From an uncultured Clostridia bacterium (GTDB lineage: Bacteria > Bacillota > Clostridia > TANB77 > CAG-508), in contig CALXZW010000072.1 of the NCBI GenBank assembly GCA_944393345.1, positions 1 through 6,386 of the forward strand: a stretch of 6,386 nt of DNA. The letters run 5' to 3'. The position numbers and the translations under genes were made by a program. Within the stretch, counting starts at the first letter, position 1. Each line of letters begins with the position of its first letter. Below, piece after piece: positions 6,095 to 6,386 of this stretch. Under the pieces are notes generated by a model, which saw only the letters and a program-made list of their open reading frames with translations, was not told where the DNA came from and searched no databases.

Positions 6095-6280
6095 TTAGGT
6101 TTTATCTTTTTTAAATTTCTCGTAAATGGCTAACTGTGAAAATATAGCACAAAATAGACTTGGAATTACAGCATATCCAGCATTCACTTGTCCTTTATTA
6201 AATAATACATATCCTGCACCTATAAAAGTTATAATCATAAATATAAGTGTTAAAATTCTAAATATTTTTTCTTTACTCAT
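6095..6280 (-). CDS. Small two-helix membrane protein (61 aa)
   Basis: The protein has a short basic N-terminus (MSKEKIFR), a hydrophobic helix at about residues 8-27, a polar turn (NKGQVNAGYA), a second hydrophobic helix at about 36-52 and a charged tail (YEKFKKDKT). This predicts a hairpin in the membrane with both ends in the cytoplasm. No domain or function is recognised. The start ATG is preceded by GAGGAG at a rather long 11-base spacing; an ATG touching that site opens only a four-codon frame and is not a credible start. Promoter, good ribosome site and compact composition indicate a real gene. It is first in a likely operon with the acetyltransferase. Confidence 0.7.
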   Translation of the reverse strand: MSKEKIFRILTLIFMIITFIGAGYVLFNKGQVNAGYAVIPSLFCAIFSQLAIYEKFKKDKT

Positions 6281-6317
6281 AAAATATACATCTCCTCAAC
6301 AAATTACTTTTTGTAGC

Positions 6318-6326
6318 ATTATATCA
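6318..6326 (-). promoter_or_regulatory. Consensus extended -10 promoter of the small membrane protein gene
   Basis: The minus strand reads TG-A-TATAAT, identical to the site at 5141-5149, and lies about 38 bases before the ATG at 6280. It directly follows the T-rich tail of hairpin copy 2, so the upstream transcript would end and this one begin within about 20 bases. The -35 position is not a good match. Confidence 0.65.
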
Positions 6327-6327
6327 T

Positions 6328-6367
6328 AAATAAAAAAATTACTCTATATTTTCATATAAAGTAATTT
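6328..6367 (-). terminator. Intrinsic terminator hairpin, repeat copy 2
   Basis: The arms at 6336-6349 and 6354-6367 pair over 14 positions around a four-base loop. There is the same single G-U in minus-strand RNA (C-A mismatch on the plus strand) as in copy 1, followed by a T-rich tail. It presumably ends the transcript of a gene beyond the right edge. The 19 bases to its right hold no identifiable coding end. Confidence 0.65.
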
Positions 6368-6386
6368 GGTAGTTTTTTATCTTAAA

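Noticed and set aside
1..6386. CRISPR array, tRNA or rRNA genes, toxin-antitoxin pair or defence system.
   Set aside because: No regularly spaced repeats, cloverleaf sequences or paired small toxin-like genes are visible; the XRE regulator has no toxin neighbour of recognised type.

Overview
This is a very AT-rich window, roughly three quarters or more A+T by eye. All seven substantial genes lie on the minus strand. The stops used are TAA (six) and TAG (one), and tryptophan is encoded by TGG in the genes checked. Strong AGGAGG-type ribosome binding sites, extended -10 promoters (TGnTATAAT) and protein families common in low-GC Firmicutes point to a Clostridia-like or related Firmicute, probably anaerobic. 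The exact genus cannot be read from the window.

Layout in the direction of transcription (right to left): a hairpin terminator at the right edge, followed by an extended -10 promoter, serves a small two-helix membrane protein (6095-6280) and a two-domain GNAT acetyltransferase (5240-6069). The acetyltransferase is interrupted by an apparent one-base frameshift in a T5 run. A second identical extended -10 drives a permuted papain-like (YiiX-type) protein (4483-5076), which ends at a second copy of the same hairpin. Just beyond that hairpin is a promoter for a two-gene membrane operon: a TIGR02206/YwaF (TMEM164-like) protein with a TTG start (3565-4329) and a GT-C, family-39-like glycosyltransferase (1792-3549). 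Next come an XRE-type repressor-like regulator (1258-1701) and a tocopherol-cyclase-like protein (256-1209).

At the left end, a full promoter and AGGAGG site lead into the first codons of a yebC gene (Met-Ser-Gly-His-Ser-Lys). Its Trp codon is TGA and the rest of the gene is absent. In its place are unrelated bases with tandem 11-bp repeats sharing the TGGCACAA core of yebC itself. This looks like the junction of an integrative element (or a recombination scar) in the 5' end of yebC, with the element lying to the left.

The set resembles an accessory neighbourhood of envelope and lipid-related genes (membrane glycosyltransferase, possible lipid acyltransferase, lipocalin-like cyclase-family protein, papain-like hydrolase or acyltransferase) rather than one known pathway. 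No RNA gene, CRISPR array or insertion sequence was seen. No intergenic stretch exceeds about 260 bases.
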